The notes below the pieces were generated by a model, which worked only from the letters and a program-made list of their open reading frames with translations, was not told where the DNA came from and did no database searches. Position numbers and translations under genes: made by a program. A DNA stretch of 64,000 bases from Alternaria dauci (Eukaryota > Ascomycota > Dothideomycetes > Pleosporales > Pleosporaceae): NCBI RefSeq assembly GCF_042100115.1, contig NC_091277.1, positions 992,001-1,056,000 on the forward strand, in the 5' to 3' direction. This document shows, piece after piece, positions 34,821 through 45,085 of the stretch (position 1 is its first letter; each line of letters opens with the position of its first letter).

Positions 34821-35696
34821 ATGTCGTCACATTTAACAATAGTTGTCACCGGCTCCAACCGCGGGATCGGACAAGGCATTGTCCATCTCCTAGCCAGCAC
34901 GCAGCACCCACAACCTCTTCATATCTACGCCACTTCTCGTGGTGGCGTAGATTTGAAAATCCAAGCCAACCCTCCAAACAAGATCAGCTATACAAAACTT
35001 GATGTCTCAGACAAGTCATCCATAACGTCCTTTCTCAGATCGGCACTTCACCACAATGGCAAAATTGACGTTTTGATCAATAACGCCGGGGTCAACAACA
35101 ACAGCAACGAGACACCAGAGTCTGCAGAGCAAACCATCAACATCAACTACCGCGGCACCAAGCAAATGTGCCAGCTGTTTCTCCAACAAGGCAGAATGAA
35201 AAGCACACCAGGTGCGCGCATCGTGAACGTGTCCAGCACGGCTTCTGTCCTTTCAAACTACCCATCAGCCACACAGTCTCGCTTTCGTTCCGTAATATCC
35301 ATCTCAGATCTCGATAGCCTTGCACAAGAATACATCAAATCTGTTCAATCCCGCAATCAAGAATCTGCTGGCTTCGGCGCACCGCCTAAATCTTACCAAG
35401 TCAGCAAAGCCCTCATGAATGCTCTTACGGTGGTGCTGGCCAAGGAGAATGAGACTGTGGCGATTAATTGCTGTTGTCCGGGATGGGTAGATAGCGATAT
35501 GGGCAATCAGGTTGGAAGGCCACCTAAGACTTTGGAAGAGGGCGCAAGGATACCGGTACGATTAGGTGTAGGTCAATTGGGTAGTAAAGGGGATTCAAAT
35601 GGTGGGTTGGGGGAGGAGACAGAGGGAGTTAGTGGTCGGTACTTTGGGAACGATGGGGTTACGGATCGGGGATGGGGAAAGGCGAAGGAGTGGTAG
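34821..35696 (+). CDS. Short-chain dehydrogenase/reductase (carbonyl-reductase-like)
   Basis: A single exon encodes 291 aa. The Rossmann motif TGSNRGIG lies at residues 10-17, LDVSD marks the adenine-binding Asp, NNAG lies near residue 90, the catalytic Ser is in VNVSSTAS, and the YxxxK pair is in SYQVSKALMNALT. NINYRGT fits the conserved Asn before the Ser. The layout matches NADPH-dependent carbonyl reductases of the classical SDR type, acting in the cytosol on an unknown aldehyde or ketone. The C-terminus (GGLGEETEGVSGRYFGNDG) is glycine-rich and resembles the substrate-lid end of that group. Confidence 0.92.
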   Translation: MSSHLTIVVTGSNRGIGQGIVHLLASTQHPQPLHIYATSRGGVDLKIQANPPNKISYTKLDVSDKSSITSFLRSALHHNGKIDVLINNAGVNNNSNETPESAEQTININYRGTKQMCQLFLQQGRMKSTPGARIVNVSSTASVLSNYPSATQSRFRSVISISDLDSLAQEYIKSVQSRNQESAGFGAPPKSYQVSKALMNALTVVLAKENETVAINCCCPGWVDSDMGNQVGRPPKTLEEGARIPVRLGVGQLGSKGDSNGGLGEETEGVSGRYFGNDGVTDRGWGKAKEW

Positions 35697-35813
35697 AAGC
35701 GTGGGAAGAGAAGGACGTGAATCTCATGTTGTCTGGCCAAACCAAGCATTGAAATAGGCAGTACAAATCCAGATTTACGACACTCCGTGTTCCATGCCAT
35801 ATTAGTGAAAACC

Positions 35814-35906
35814 CGAACGCCGCCCCTCGTAGTTGTCTGAGTAGGGTGTCGCCATGCAAAAAGATCGAACGCTCTCTCGGTATTTGTCCGGGCAGGGGGT
35901 TCGACT
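35814..35906 (+). repeat. Second copy of the dimeric minisatellite family
   Basis: One full 51-bp unit (35829-35879, opening GTAGTTGTCTGAGTAGGGTG) is followed by a partial unit at 35880 (GTATTTGTCCGGGCAGGG). The preceding AACGCC-CCCCTC segment also matches the array near 30190. It lies just downstream of the SDR stop codon. Confidence 0.75.
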
Positions 35907-35929
35907 TTTTTCTTGTATGATGTGTTCCA

Positions 35930-36937
35930 TCAATCCAAGAACCACTTCGGAACCTCGGGCCCCCACACCGCTAGCGACTCGTCTCCCGCTTCACCCCATC
36001 CTACTGGTGTTTCCTCGTTTACCAAGTCACCATCCGCATAGTGCTCAATCATGTTCCCCGTCGTGTCCCACCAATAGTCAAACAGTTGACTACCCAGTAT
36101 ATGTCGGCCCACACCCCACACGCTCTTATACCCCTTTTGCGCCAACCACTCATGCCCCAGATTCTGCGTATCAAAATCGTGGACTTCAAAACTGGAGTGA
36201 TGAACGTGAGATGTAGGATTTGTGCTGAGGAAGATTGTGTGATGGTCTGTGTAGTCAGGGCCGATGTCAATGTGGGCGAATATTGCCACGTCTTTTTGTT
36301 GACCTTCGGGAGTCTTGATGTAGAGGAAATCCGTGGGTACAATGTTGAAAGTGCGTGTATACCATTGCATTTCTGCTTGGAAGTTTTGTACGCAAAGACC
36401 GTAGTGGCCTAGTTTATGCACTGCGGCAGGCCCCGGTTTGAAGCGCTGGAACCGCGCGACTCGTGGCTTCTCGTTTTCGTAGTTTGTCGTCAGAATTTCG
36501 GGAAAGGGACCGGGTTGCTTCTTAGTTTGGCCGTAGATGAGGTTGATGGGAAAGCCTTCTGGGTCATACAACGTGATCATGTGGCCACCTCCTGGCGCGC
36601 CGGTCAGTTCCTCAATGGATCCTGCTCCCGGGATCCTGGAAGCCTTTTCTAGCTCTGCGTAGCTTTCTACTTCGAAACATCCGCCTAGGAACCTCTTCTC
36701 TCCTTCTTGAGCGTAATATACGTATTGGTCTTCGCCATATCCCTTGAACCATCTCTTGCCTTGTGCTTTGTGGGCTACGCTCATGCCAAAATCGCGCAGG
36801 AAGGTGGTTATTTCATCAAGATTGGGATGTTGGTAACGCATATGCACAAGTTTGGTAAGTTTTATCTGCGCGTCGTGGTCGATATTTTGTTCTTGCTGCC
36901 ATTGCCGGAGTGGTTTGCAGGGCTTGGGTATCGCCAC
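35930..36937 (-). CDS. Extradiol ring-cleavage dioxygenase-like (two VOC modules), 5' end unresolved
   Basis: The frame encodes up to 336 aa. The N-terminal vicinal-oxygen-chelate module starts IKLTKLVHMRYQHPNLDEI. The second module carries the likely iron ligands: His in KLGHYGLCVQN, His in SHVHHSSFEVHD, and Glu in GNMIEHYADGD. Together these match catechol-2,3-dioxygenase-like proteins of fungi, which would open a catechol or hydroxylated aromatic in the cytosol. The first codon of this open stretch is GTG; the first in-frame ATG (36843-36841) falls inside the conserved VHMRYQ strand. A TGA lies a short way upstream in frame. A short 5' exon is therefore missing from the model, or the gene has lost its start. 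The acceptor may be the CTCAG near 36990 or the GCGCAG just before IKLTK. Confidence 0.75.
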   Translation of the reverse strand: MAIPKPCKPLRQWQQEQNIDHDAQIKLTKLVHMRYQHPNLDEITTFLRDFGMSVAHKAQGKRWFKGYGEDQYVYYAQEGEKRFLGGCFEVESYAELEKASRIPGAGSIEELTGAPGGGHMITLYDPEGFPINLIYGQTKKQPGPFPEILTTNYENEKPRVARFQRFKPGPAAVHKLGHYGLCVQNFQAEMQWYTRTFNIVPTDFLYIKTPEGQQKDVAIFAHIDIGPDYTDHHTIFLSTNPTSHVHHSSFEVHDFDTQNLGHEWLAQKGYKSVWGVGRHILGSQLFDYWWDTTGNMIEHYADGDLVNEETPVGWGEAGDESLAVWGPEVPKWFLD

Positions 36938-37457
36938 AGATTGGTGGACGGATGCGCCACGGTTCGGTGAGGTTTCCCTGCTGGGATCCTGAGACGGTCG
37001 TCAGTCAATTCTTGAGGACCCGGTGCATTCAAATGTAAGGAGGTGTGTTTTCCATAGGAAATCTGGTATGCTTAGATGCGCCAAAGAGCAATCACAAGAG
37101 CGAATGTGGGGCCGATGCATGTACATACTGCAGGTGTGATTTTATCGTTGAACTCGTCGAAAGCCATCTCGTGTACAACTCGGATTTTGATTTTTTGGTG
37201 TATTCAGCGTGCAAGAAGCGTAAAAAGCAATTCGGTCTCTCGTTGCTACTGCAGTTGTACGGGAGCGTATATAGCGGATGTGGGGTAGGACGTGGAACTC
37301 ATGCCGATGTGGGGTCCCGGCATGTTCGCAGGACGGAAGGCAACCCATCAGCGCCACTGCCGGTCCGTAGTGGCTAAGCTCTCATGTGGAGAATCAAGAT
37401 GACGCGATGCTGGTACGACATGGATGCAATAATATTCCTAAGATGCCAATACGCATG
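36938..37457. other. Intergenic spacer, may hide a short 5' exon
   Basis: The upstream exon of the dioxygenase-like gene should lie here on the minus strand, but I could not fix it. A GC-rich stretch near 37300-37375 has no recognisable content. Confidence 0.35.
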
Positions 37458-38478
37458 TCAAAGCTCCATCACTTCGAATTCTTTCGCAGCACTCTTGGCC
37501 TCTTCTACAAGCTTGTTCAGCCAGGTACCCAGCCTGAGCGCGGCTTTGCTAATTTGCAGCTCTACAATGGGTACAGCGCCTGTTGCATATCCGCTGGTAC
37601 CAAGATCGGTGCCGTTCATCACGCGACTATACACATAGTCGCAATCCCATTTGTTACTCTCCTTTGCCCAACTTGTGGCGCACTCCTCGGGTGTGGACGG
37701 ATTGGTGCAAGCGAGCCACATGTACGGCGCCGAGTAGAACTGGTCTTTACGAATGCGAGTGACGAGTCCTGAGAAGAATGGGTCGATCGACTGGTTTGAG
37801 AAAGGCTGCTGGACGTTGGCCGCGAAATACGGTAGATAGCCGTCCCAGACCTTGCCTGTTAGCGTCTCATCTCGCCATCCAAGAAATGTACTTACGGCAT
37901 GGAGCTGCGTCGATGCTCCACCAAACACGACCTTGAACGTGTTGCCTCCTACAGCACGGCCACTTGCGTGCAAGGGCTGGTGGATGTCGCCCAGGAAATG
38001 AGCCACCCACTTGAGTGCATAAGAGCATGTCAGGTTTTGGCCATGGATCGAATCATCAGCATACACCTGTTGTACGCATTCCCGCAGTATTCTGGTCTGA
38101 TTTGCAATAGCGCTGACAACACATCCGCCCTTGGCGCAATCCCGCGTATAGTCTAAACTGCAAGACTCAGGTTGGCGGTCGTGCGTGTCAATCCAGTGCC
38201 ACTGATAGGAAAAATGACCTTCGCTGGTGTGCGCATATGCGTCTGCCCATGCTGCGGAGCGCCCGACGGAGCCGTTGTACTTGGGTTCGAGGATCTTTGC
38301 TAGGACGGACGTCGTCTGGGGTGTGAAGAAGGTCTCTGCCATGAAGGCGATCTGGTTATGAACTAGATTGACTCAGTACCAGCCATGCGATGAGGGTATG
38401 TGCCGTACCGTCTACGTTCCATGCTGCAGCGGTGGCTATGAACGCAGCTCCTATGAATGCACTTCGGCGTAACATCAT
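37458..38478 (-). CDS. Secreted S1/P1-type nuclease
   Basis: Exons 38478-38409, 38362-37896 and 37850-37458 (introns of 46 and 45 bp) encode about 309 aa. Residues 1-19 (MMLRRSAFIGAAFIATAAA) are a signal peptide; the mature protein starts at Trp (WNVDVHNQIAFMAE), which in S1/P1 enzymes binds zinc with its own N-terminus. More zinc ligands appear in WHWIDTHD and in HFLGDIHQPLHA. The second splice restores QLHA-VWDGYLPYF, the conserved LH-VWD segment. The 45-bp intron is in frame and has no stop, so retention would only insert 15 residues. The enzyme should degrade single-stranded DNA/RNA and 3'-nucleotides outside the cell, often for phosphate gain. Three or more NxS/T sites suggest glycosylation. 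Confidence 0.9.
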
Positions 38479-39264
38479 CACGACAGTCAGTAGACCCACG
38501 CGTCGAGCAGAATGAGTAGAGGTTTGTAGGTCTGAACGTGCAGAAGCGGCCGATGTTTATAGGTGCTAGAGCATGTGGCTGGGTGAATGCGAGCTGAATG
38601 CCACGACTGGAGGCCTAGACTCCAGGTCGTGTTGTGTGACGATGCCGGATAAAAGCAGGCTGAGATCTGTAGATGGGATGTCGAATCTCGAGTACATGTG
38701 CAAAGACAAGACTGACAGCCTCCAGTCTGTTGACGCGTGATGCACCATGATGACGCGCCAGATGCACGTGGGGAGATTGCTGCAGGGCAATCAGGCTAGA
38801 GCCAATACGGGAAAGCTCACCACGCCTTCCCCACGCCGGCACAATCGCATCCCCAGCAGCTTGTATCTTTCACTTCCGAATAGTTCCCTGGTGCATATAG
38901 CACAAAGCTTCACCTGGCCTCGCGCTAAGTCAGCTCACACTCAGCGATCCATGGGGACCATATTTAATGGAATATGAAGCGGAAGAGAGCGAATGGGAGC
39001 TCTCACGATTGCGACTTCCTGCCGTTGACCTCGAGTGAAAGTTGTTTGCGCATGAATAGCCGTGAGCTCCTTCTCATACCAAAAGGGCCCTCACCCTCTC
39101 TTTACGAGCTTGCTGCTGCCTCTTGATCTTTCACTTTACTCACCCTTTTCTGTTTCTTTTCTCGCTCACATTTGATTGGCAGTCATCACGCCTAAAACGA
39201 GTCTCAACTCCCTACAAGACAGCACTGTTGAAAAGAATTCCAAAATATCCAAAGTCAGGTCACT
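38479..39264. other. Divergent intergenic region
   Basis: It holds the promoter of the S1/P1 nuclease and, further right, a C/T-rich leader before a small tentative gene at 39265. Confidence 0.45.
38556..38561 (-). promoter_or_regulatory. TATA box of the S1/P1 nuclease gene
   Basis: TATAAA on the minus strand lies about 80 bp before the start codon at 38478. Confidence 0.5.
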
Positions 39265-39678
39265 ATGTTCAAGCTCCCTCTTCAGACTGCACGCAATATT
39301 GCCAGACCTACATCGTTTCTCTCCAAGCGCCACCTCAGACAAAATTCCAGCTCAGCGTCCGACCGCGTCATGTGCGTTAATCGTGCCATAAATGAGCTAC
39401 AGGCCGCACAGGATACGACATCTGCCGGCCGCATGATCAATAAGTTATGTACACGTCTCGCCAACGATAGGGCAACGACGCGTACGGAGCAATTGATCTG
39501 GCTCGCCAAGCATGCCCTCGAGACATCAGCAGCATCCACTCAAAAGACTGATCGCACCGATGACTCTGTATCTCGCGAGCGAAGAGATAAAGGCGGAGAC
39601 GAGCCGAAGGTCGCTGCTTCAAAAGCGAGAGCCGAACAATCTCAGGAGGGCGTTTCTGTATGGCCGTCTATGTGGTAG
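39265..39678 (+). CDS. Small hypothetical protein, possibly mitochondrial
   Basis: A single frame of 137 codons follows a C/T-rich leader (39100-39180). The first 30 residues (MFKLPLQTARNIARPTSFLS) lack acidic residues and contain several Arg/Lys, as a mitochondrial presequence would. The rest is helical and then highly charged (RERRDKGGDEPKVAASKARAEQ). I recognise no family. The call rests only on frame length, leader and N-terminal composition. Confidence 0.4.
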   Translation: MFKLPLQTARNIARPTSFLSKRHLRQNSSSASDRVMCVNRAINELQAAQDTTSAGRMINKLCTRLANDRATTRTEQLIWLAKHALETSAASTQKTDRTDDSVSRERRDKGGDEPKVAASKARAEQSQEGVSVWPSMW

Positions 39679-40510
39679 GTACAACGACGCCCCCAACCCC
39701 CTGAAGAATGGCTGAAATGTTTGTGCGAAAAGGTAGATGTCGGTTCATGGTATCGATGGTTGCGTCCATGATATGGAGAGGCCCTGGTTGATGATAAGTG
39801 CTACTCTGGCAGCGAGAAGCCTCTTGCGGATGTGGTTGAGTGCAGCGGGCGCGAACTTTCTGAGTTGCTATGTGGAGCAGAGTACCCTACGTGGGCTTTT
39901 ATGGCAATACGAGTTACACGCCCGGATACGCGCAAATACGCGCAAGGTCGCACTAATGAGGCTACGACATACGCGGCCGGCCAGCAAGGCAGACTTGAGG
40001 TGGCCTTGGGGTCGTCATGTTCCAGAATAGTGCTACGACATGGTTAGATATGATATTCTAGTCAATCTCTCACTCGTGCTCACGGATGTACGCCCGGTGA
40101 ATTCACGTCAACTAGTTTATCCCGACGAAACAAGGGGAAGGAGGGAAGAAGGGCGGTATTAGACGCACGATCAGGCACCAATCAAGACCAGCGAATGTCG
40201 CATGGGACCATGGCGGGAAGATGCTGCGCGGTGCAAATGGTATGCCTAGGTGCCTAGGTAGCAAGGCACATGGGGCTGAGCGATGACGAAGCCCCACCGG
40301 TGGCTTTGGGGTAGTCACGGCCAATCACGCACCAGTAAACTCCGCCATGTCGTAGCGCATGTCCATCACCCATCACCCGTCCCCCATGCGTGGATTACAA
40401 GCTTGCAAGTGCTATAACCCTCTGTTCGTCCTGGCGACCTCTTCCGACGTCGTTTCTTGTACCTCTGCTCCTGCGATGCGCTCTTTCTGATCGCTCCTTC
40501 TGCAACCACC
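39679..40510. other. Intergenic spacer
   Basis: No gene is seen. It contains the TACCTAGG-type repeat at 40244-40262. Confidence 0.45.
40244..40262. repeat. Tandem GCCTAGGT motif
   Basis: GCCTAGGTGCCTAGGTAGC holds two direct copies of GCCTAGGT and belongs to the TACCTAGG family seen at 9224, 9434 and 34517. Confidence 0.6.
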
Positions 40511-43500
40511 ATGGCGAGCTCGAATAGTCCCTGGCAGGGGAATGACGCGACCCGCGACCATGCCCCACCAACACAGCAACATGCACAACCACCCGCCAAG
40601 TTCGTCCACCTACCTACTCAGACAGACTGTCCGGGACGATTTTGGGCTGATTAAATGAATAGCGCACCCTCAAGCCCCCATGACGGCCCCGATATCAACC
40701 GTGTTCCCGCCCACGACGCACCGAGCCTCGAGAACCCACCACCCGCGTACACGGAATTGCCAGGGCAGGTCGACAATGAAGAGCTGGGCACAAATGCAGT
40801 CGTCGCCGACGACGGACGTGTCAATATCCGCATAGACCAAAAAAGCCGCGCCCTCTCGCAGCTCATCCTCCCACAGATCCAGCGTCAGCTCACCCATGCC
40901 CAAGAAGACCCCGAGCCCCCTCCACCTTACGTTCCCGAATTCCTCGGCGGTGCACCTGGTCAACAGCCTCCACCCCCGCTCAATGTCGTCATACAAGTCG
41001 TGGGCTCTCGTGGTGATGTCCAGCCATTTGTCGCACTGGGCAAGGTGCTCAAGGATACATATGGCCACAGAGTGCGTCTAGCCACACACCCGACCTTTAG
41101 GGATTTCGTCATCGAGAATGGATTGGAGTTTTTCAGCATTGGCGGCGACCCAGCCGAGCTCATGGCTTTCATGGTGAAGAACCCAGGCCTGATGCCCGGC
41201 TTCGACACACTGCGCAGTGGCGACATTGGCAAAAGGAGAAAGGGCATTGCAGAGATTCTGAGCGGTACATGGAGGTCCTGCATAGAGACAGGAAACGGTC
41301 TCGGTGTGGATCCCCTTCAACAAACCGTCGAAGAGTGGATGGGCATCGAGGACCAACTACCAGAACAACTGCGGAAGCCATTCGTCGCAGATGCCATCAT
41401 CGCAAACCCTCCCAGCTTCGGACACATACATTGCGCCGAGAAGCTGGGCATACCTATCCACATGATGTTCACGTACGTCCAGATCCCTTCAGCTGTATCC
41501 AACTGCTAATTCCGACAGTATGCCATGGTCGCCTACGCAGCAATTCCCGCATCCTCTTGCCAACATCCAGTCTACCAATGCAGACCCGACGATTACAAAC
41601 TACATGTCATACATAATGGTCGACGTGCTGACATGGCAAGGCCTGGGAGATGTCATCAATAGGTTCCGCAAGGACAGTCTTCGTCTAGACCCTATCAGCG
41701 GAGTTTGGGCACCAGCAATGCTCGCGCGATTGAAGATTCCTTTTACCTATTGCTGGTAAGTTTATCTAGGCGGGCGATTGTAAAAAATTCGGCTCATACT
41801 TCTCAGGTCACCAGCACTCATCCCAAAACCAAAGGATTGGAACCACCACATCTCCGTCGCAGGCTTTTACTTCCTCAACCTCGCTTCAAACTACACGCCA
41901 GAACCAGATCTTGCAGCCTTTCTCGATGGAGGTGAGCCACCTGTTTATATCGGATTTGGTTCGATCGTCGTGGACGATCCCAACGCCATGACTAAGATGA
42001 TTTTTGATGCTGTGAAAATCACTGGGAAGCGAGCGTTGGTATCCAAAGGCTGGGGTGGGTTGGGAGCTGATGACCTTGGAAAGCCCGATGGTGTCTTCAT
42101 GCTTGGGAACTGCCCACATGACTGGCTGTTCAAGCTCGTTTCTGCTGTCGTACACCATGGTGGTGCCGGAACTACCGCAGCTGGTATCGCGACCGGAAAG
42201 CCTACCGTTGTTGTGCCTTTCTTTGGAGATCAAGCCTTCTGGGGTGCCATGGTATCAAGAGCTGGCGCTGGGCCTGATCCCATTCCTTACAAAGATCTCA
42301 CTGCAGAGAAGCTTGCTGCAGCTATCAATGAAGCATTGAAGCCAGAATCTCTCGACCGGGCTCAGGAACTTTGCGACAAGATCAAGCAAGAGAACGGGAC
42401 GCAGAAGGGTGCCCAGTCCTTCCATCAGATGCTGAACTACGATGAGTTGCGATGCGCCATCATGCCGAACAAACCTGCAGTCTGGAGGCTCAAGCGTACT
42501 GACGTCAAACTGAGTGCCAAAGCGGCTACGGTACTGGCCCAACAAGGCGAAGTGAATTTTTCCGAGATGAAACTGTAAGCAGTTACACAAGTATACTATT
42601 CCATTTACTTACGAGTATAGTTACCGCCCGCGGGAGTATGTTCCAGACGAAGGCCCTTGGGATCCAGTCTCTGGTGCAGCTGGTGCTCTGATGGGCACTG
42701 CAACTTCGGTCATGATGGGTGTTGCTGACATGCCTATTCAGACCCTCAAGTTGCTCAACATTCACCCTGATGCTAGATCTAAGAAAGGCAAAGAGAAGAG
42801 AACAGGCACCGGAACGTCTTCGGTAGGAGAAGGAAGTAACAGCGAGCGTCTGGTGACAACACGAAGTGCAACCGATGCCTCCGAGCGCTCGGGCAGAAGT
42901 GGTGCCTCGACGCCAACTGCTGCCGATGCTGCTGCTGACATGGCTCGGGTGCAAGCTGGTAATCCAGCAGTCACTAGCCCTCCTGGTACGCCTTCACACA
43001 GATCTACATTCATGTCCCAAGCACTTGCTGAATCTACACAAGGCTCGAGATCACGATCTAGGAGTTGCTCTAGATCTGCAGCTGCTTCGACGACTCCCAC
43101 CAACACAGCGCCTAAACCGTCCATGGCAGAGAATGTTGATTCTGCAGTAGACACTGGAAAAGGTCTAGCTAGGATCATTGGTGCTGGCTTCAAGTCACCA
43201 ATGGACTTCTCTCTCAACGTCGCCAAGGGGTTCCACAACGTACCGAAGCTCTACGGAGCTGAAGTAAGGCAGGTCGATAAAGTTACTGACTTTCAGAGTG
43301 GCGTACGAACAGCTGCCAAGGTACGTCAAGTAGAATCTCGTGTGTCCACGTTTGCTAAAAGACATTACAAGGAATTCGGTTACGGACTGTATGACGGCAT
43401 AACCGGCATCGTGACGGATCCTTATAAAGGCGCCAAAAAGGAAGGTGGTATTGGTTTTGTCAAGGGAGTTGGACGCGGTATTATGAGCGTTCCATTCCGC

Positions 43501-44823
43501 GTCATGGGTGGTGCCTGGTCTGTGCCCGGCTATGCCATGAAGGGACTTTACCAGGAAATGGTCAAGAGCAAGGGGAAGAGTGTACAGAACTACATCATCG
43601 CAGCACGCATTGCACAGGGATATGACGAAGCATCCGACGTGACGCCACAAGAACGTGACGAAATTGTCAAAACGTGGAATCACATGAAGAGCGGCATCAA
43701 GAAGAAGCGGAACGTTGGAGCTGAGCAGATGGACTCGCTTCATTCACTGGTCCAACAGAAGAGAGACAAGAAGAATGAGCGCTCTGCCAGGTTCAGCTCG
43801 CAGAGCGGTGGCCCTGGAGTTCAGCAGTCAGCACACGCAAACTCTATTCTGCAAGGCAGCATAGCAGGTCCATTCCCTGATCCACCAAGAAGACGTGATG
43901 TCGAGCCAGAAATTCGGTCGACTGTTCCGAGTTGGCGTCAACAAGAAGCTGAACGAACACGTGCCTTGAGGCGACAAGACACAAGCACTTCGGGCTCACC
44001 ATCGGTCGCGCCATCCCAACAATCGCAGGCCGACCTTGAGGCACAGCTTAGAGCAGAAGAGGAGGAAGATCAGCGTGAACTAGAGCGAGCCATTGCCGCA
44101 TCAGTTGCAGAATCCTCTCGGGGTGACCCAGAGGAAGACCGACTAATCGCCTCTGCCATCCGCGCATCAATCGCTGAACTTGAACGCGCCCCAGCTGGTA
44201 GCAACTCCTCGCAGCAGGATGAAGCAGAGGCACTACACCGCGCTATGACTGCCAGCATGGAAGAAGCAGGCAAACTCAACGTGACCGAAGAGGAGCAAAA
44301 AGCGCTCGAAGAAACATTAAGAAAGAGCCTTCTCGAGACGAGCAAGAAAAGACAGGTTGACAGTGATAACGAGTGGGACTCTGATGCCGACACGGAAGAC
44401 GACGAAGACTACAAACGCATCATCGCCGAGTCTAAGCAACTTGCTCATGTTCACGCGGATCACCCGGACGAGTACGCCAACTCGGCTCAGGGCGCGCAGC
44501 AGGAAAGCGGAGTCATGGATGCCATGAGCCAGGCTATTGGTGCCGCGGACGATGACGAGTATGAGGACAGGAGTCATAGGATAGAAATGCGCGATGTTGA
44601 CCACGACGACGATGATGAGGACGCGGAGCTGAAAAGAGTGATGGAAGAGAGCGAGAAGGCGGAAAATGAGCGCATGCAGAAGCTGGAGAAGCAGAAGACC
44701 GAGGAAGACATCGTCATGGAGTATGTTCGGAAACAGAGTTTGCTCGAGGAAGAACATAGGCAGAGAGTGAGCAATGGGAGGGATGCAGGTGGAGAAGGGA
44801 GTAGCGCTGGTGCTGGGAGGTAG
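40511..44823 (+). CDS. Sterol-glucosyltransferase-like GT1/GT28 protein with C-terminal UIM-like repeats
   Basis: Exons 40511-40599, 40663-41472, 41519-41755, 41807-42574 and 42621-44823 (introns of 63, 46, 51 and 46 bp) encode about 1368 aa. A Pro-rich N-terminus precedes the glycosyltransferase N-domain (NVVIQVVGSRGDVQPFVALG, about residue 137) and the donor-binding C-domain (HHGGAGTTAAGIATGKPTVV, about 496). This is the signature of UDP-glucose:sterol glucosyltransferases. PH and GRAM domains of Atg26 are absent. A conserved middle part (YRPREYVPDEGPWDPVSG, then GVGRGIMSVPFRVMGGAWS) leads to an acidic tail with repeated EExxLxxAIxxS-type segments (from about residue 1115), which look like ubiquitin-interacting motifs. 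The first intron could be absent, with a start at 40655 (MNSAPSS). Confidence 0.88.
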
Positions 44824-45085
44824 ATTGCTTGAGGAAAGCGGGTGAAGGTCTTTTTCTGCAAAGGTTTTAGTGATACCCTGGTGAACACAATATGCGTGTT
44901 TTTTCTCGTCTTATCAATTTCCACTTGACATGTATGCTTTCAGACTATCAATCTATATGATGATTGTTGATTAATATGTACAAATTAAATGATAAGTAAC
45001 AAGTACACGGGTATATGCCCTACGCCGTCTCCCCCAAACACCCGAAAAGAAGACAAAATTCTATACTCTATTACTTTTACCCATC
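44824..45085. terminator. Convergent 3' flanks of two genes
   Basis: The glycosyltransferase and the Stb6-like gene end tail to tail with 262 bp between stops. The AT-rich centre (44930-45000) is suitable for polyadenylation signals in both directions. Confidence 0.4.
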
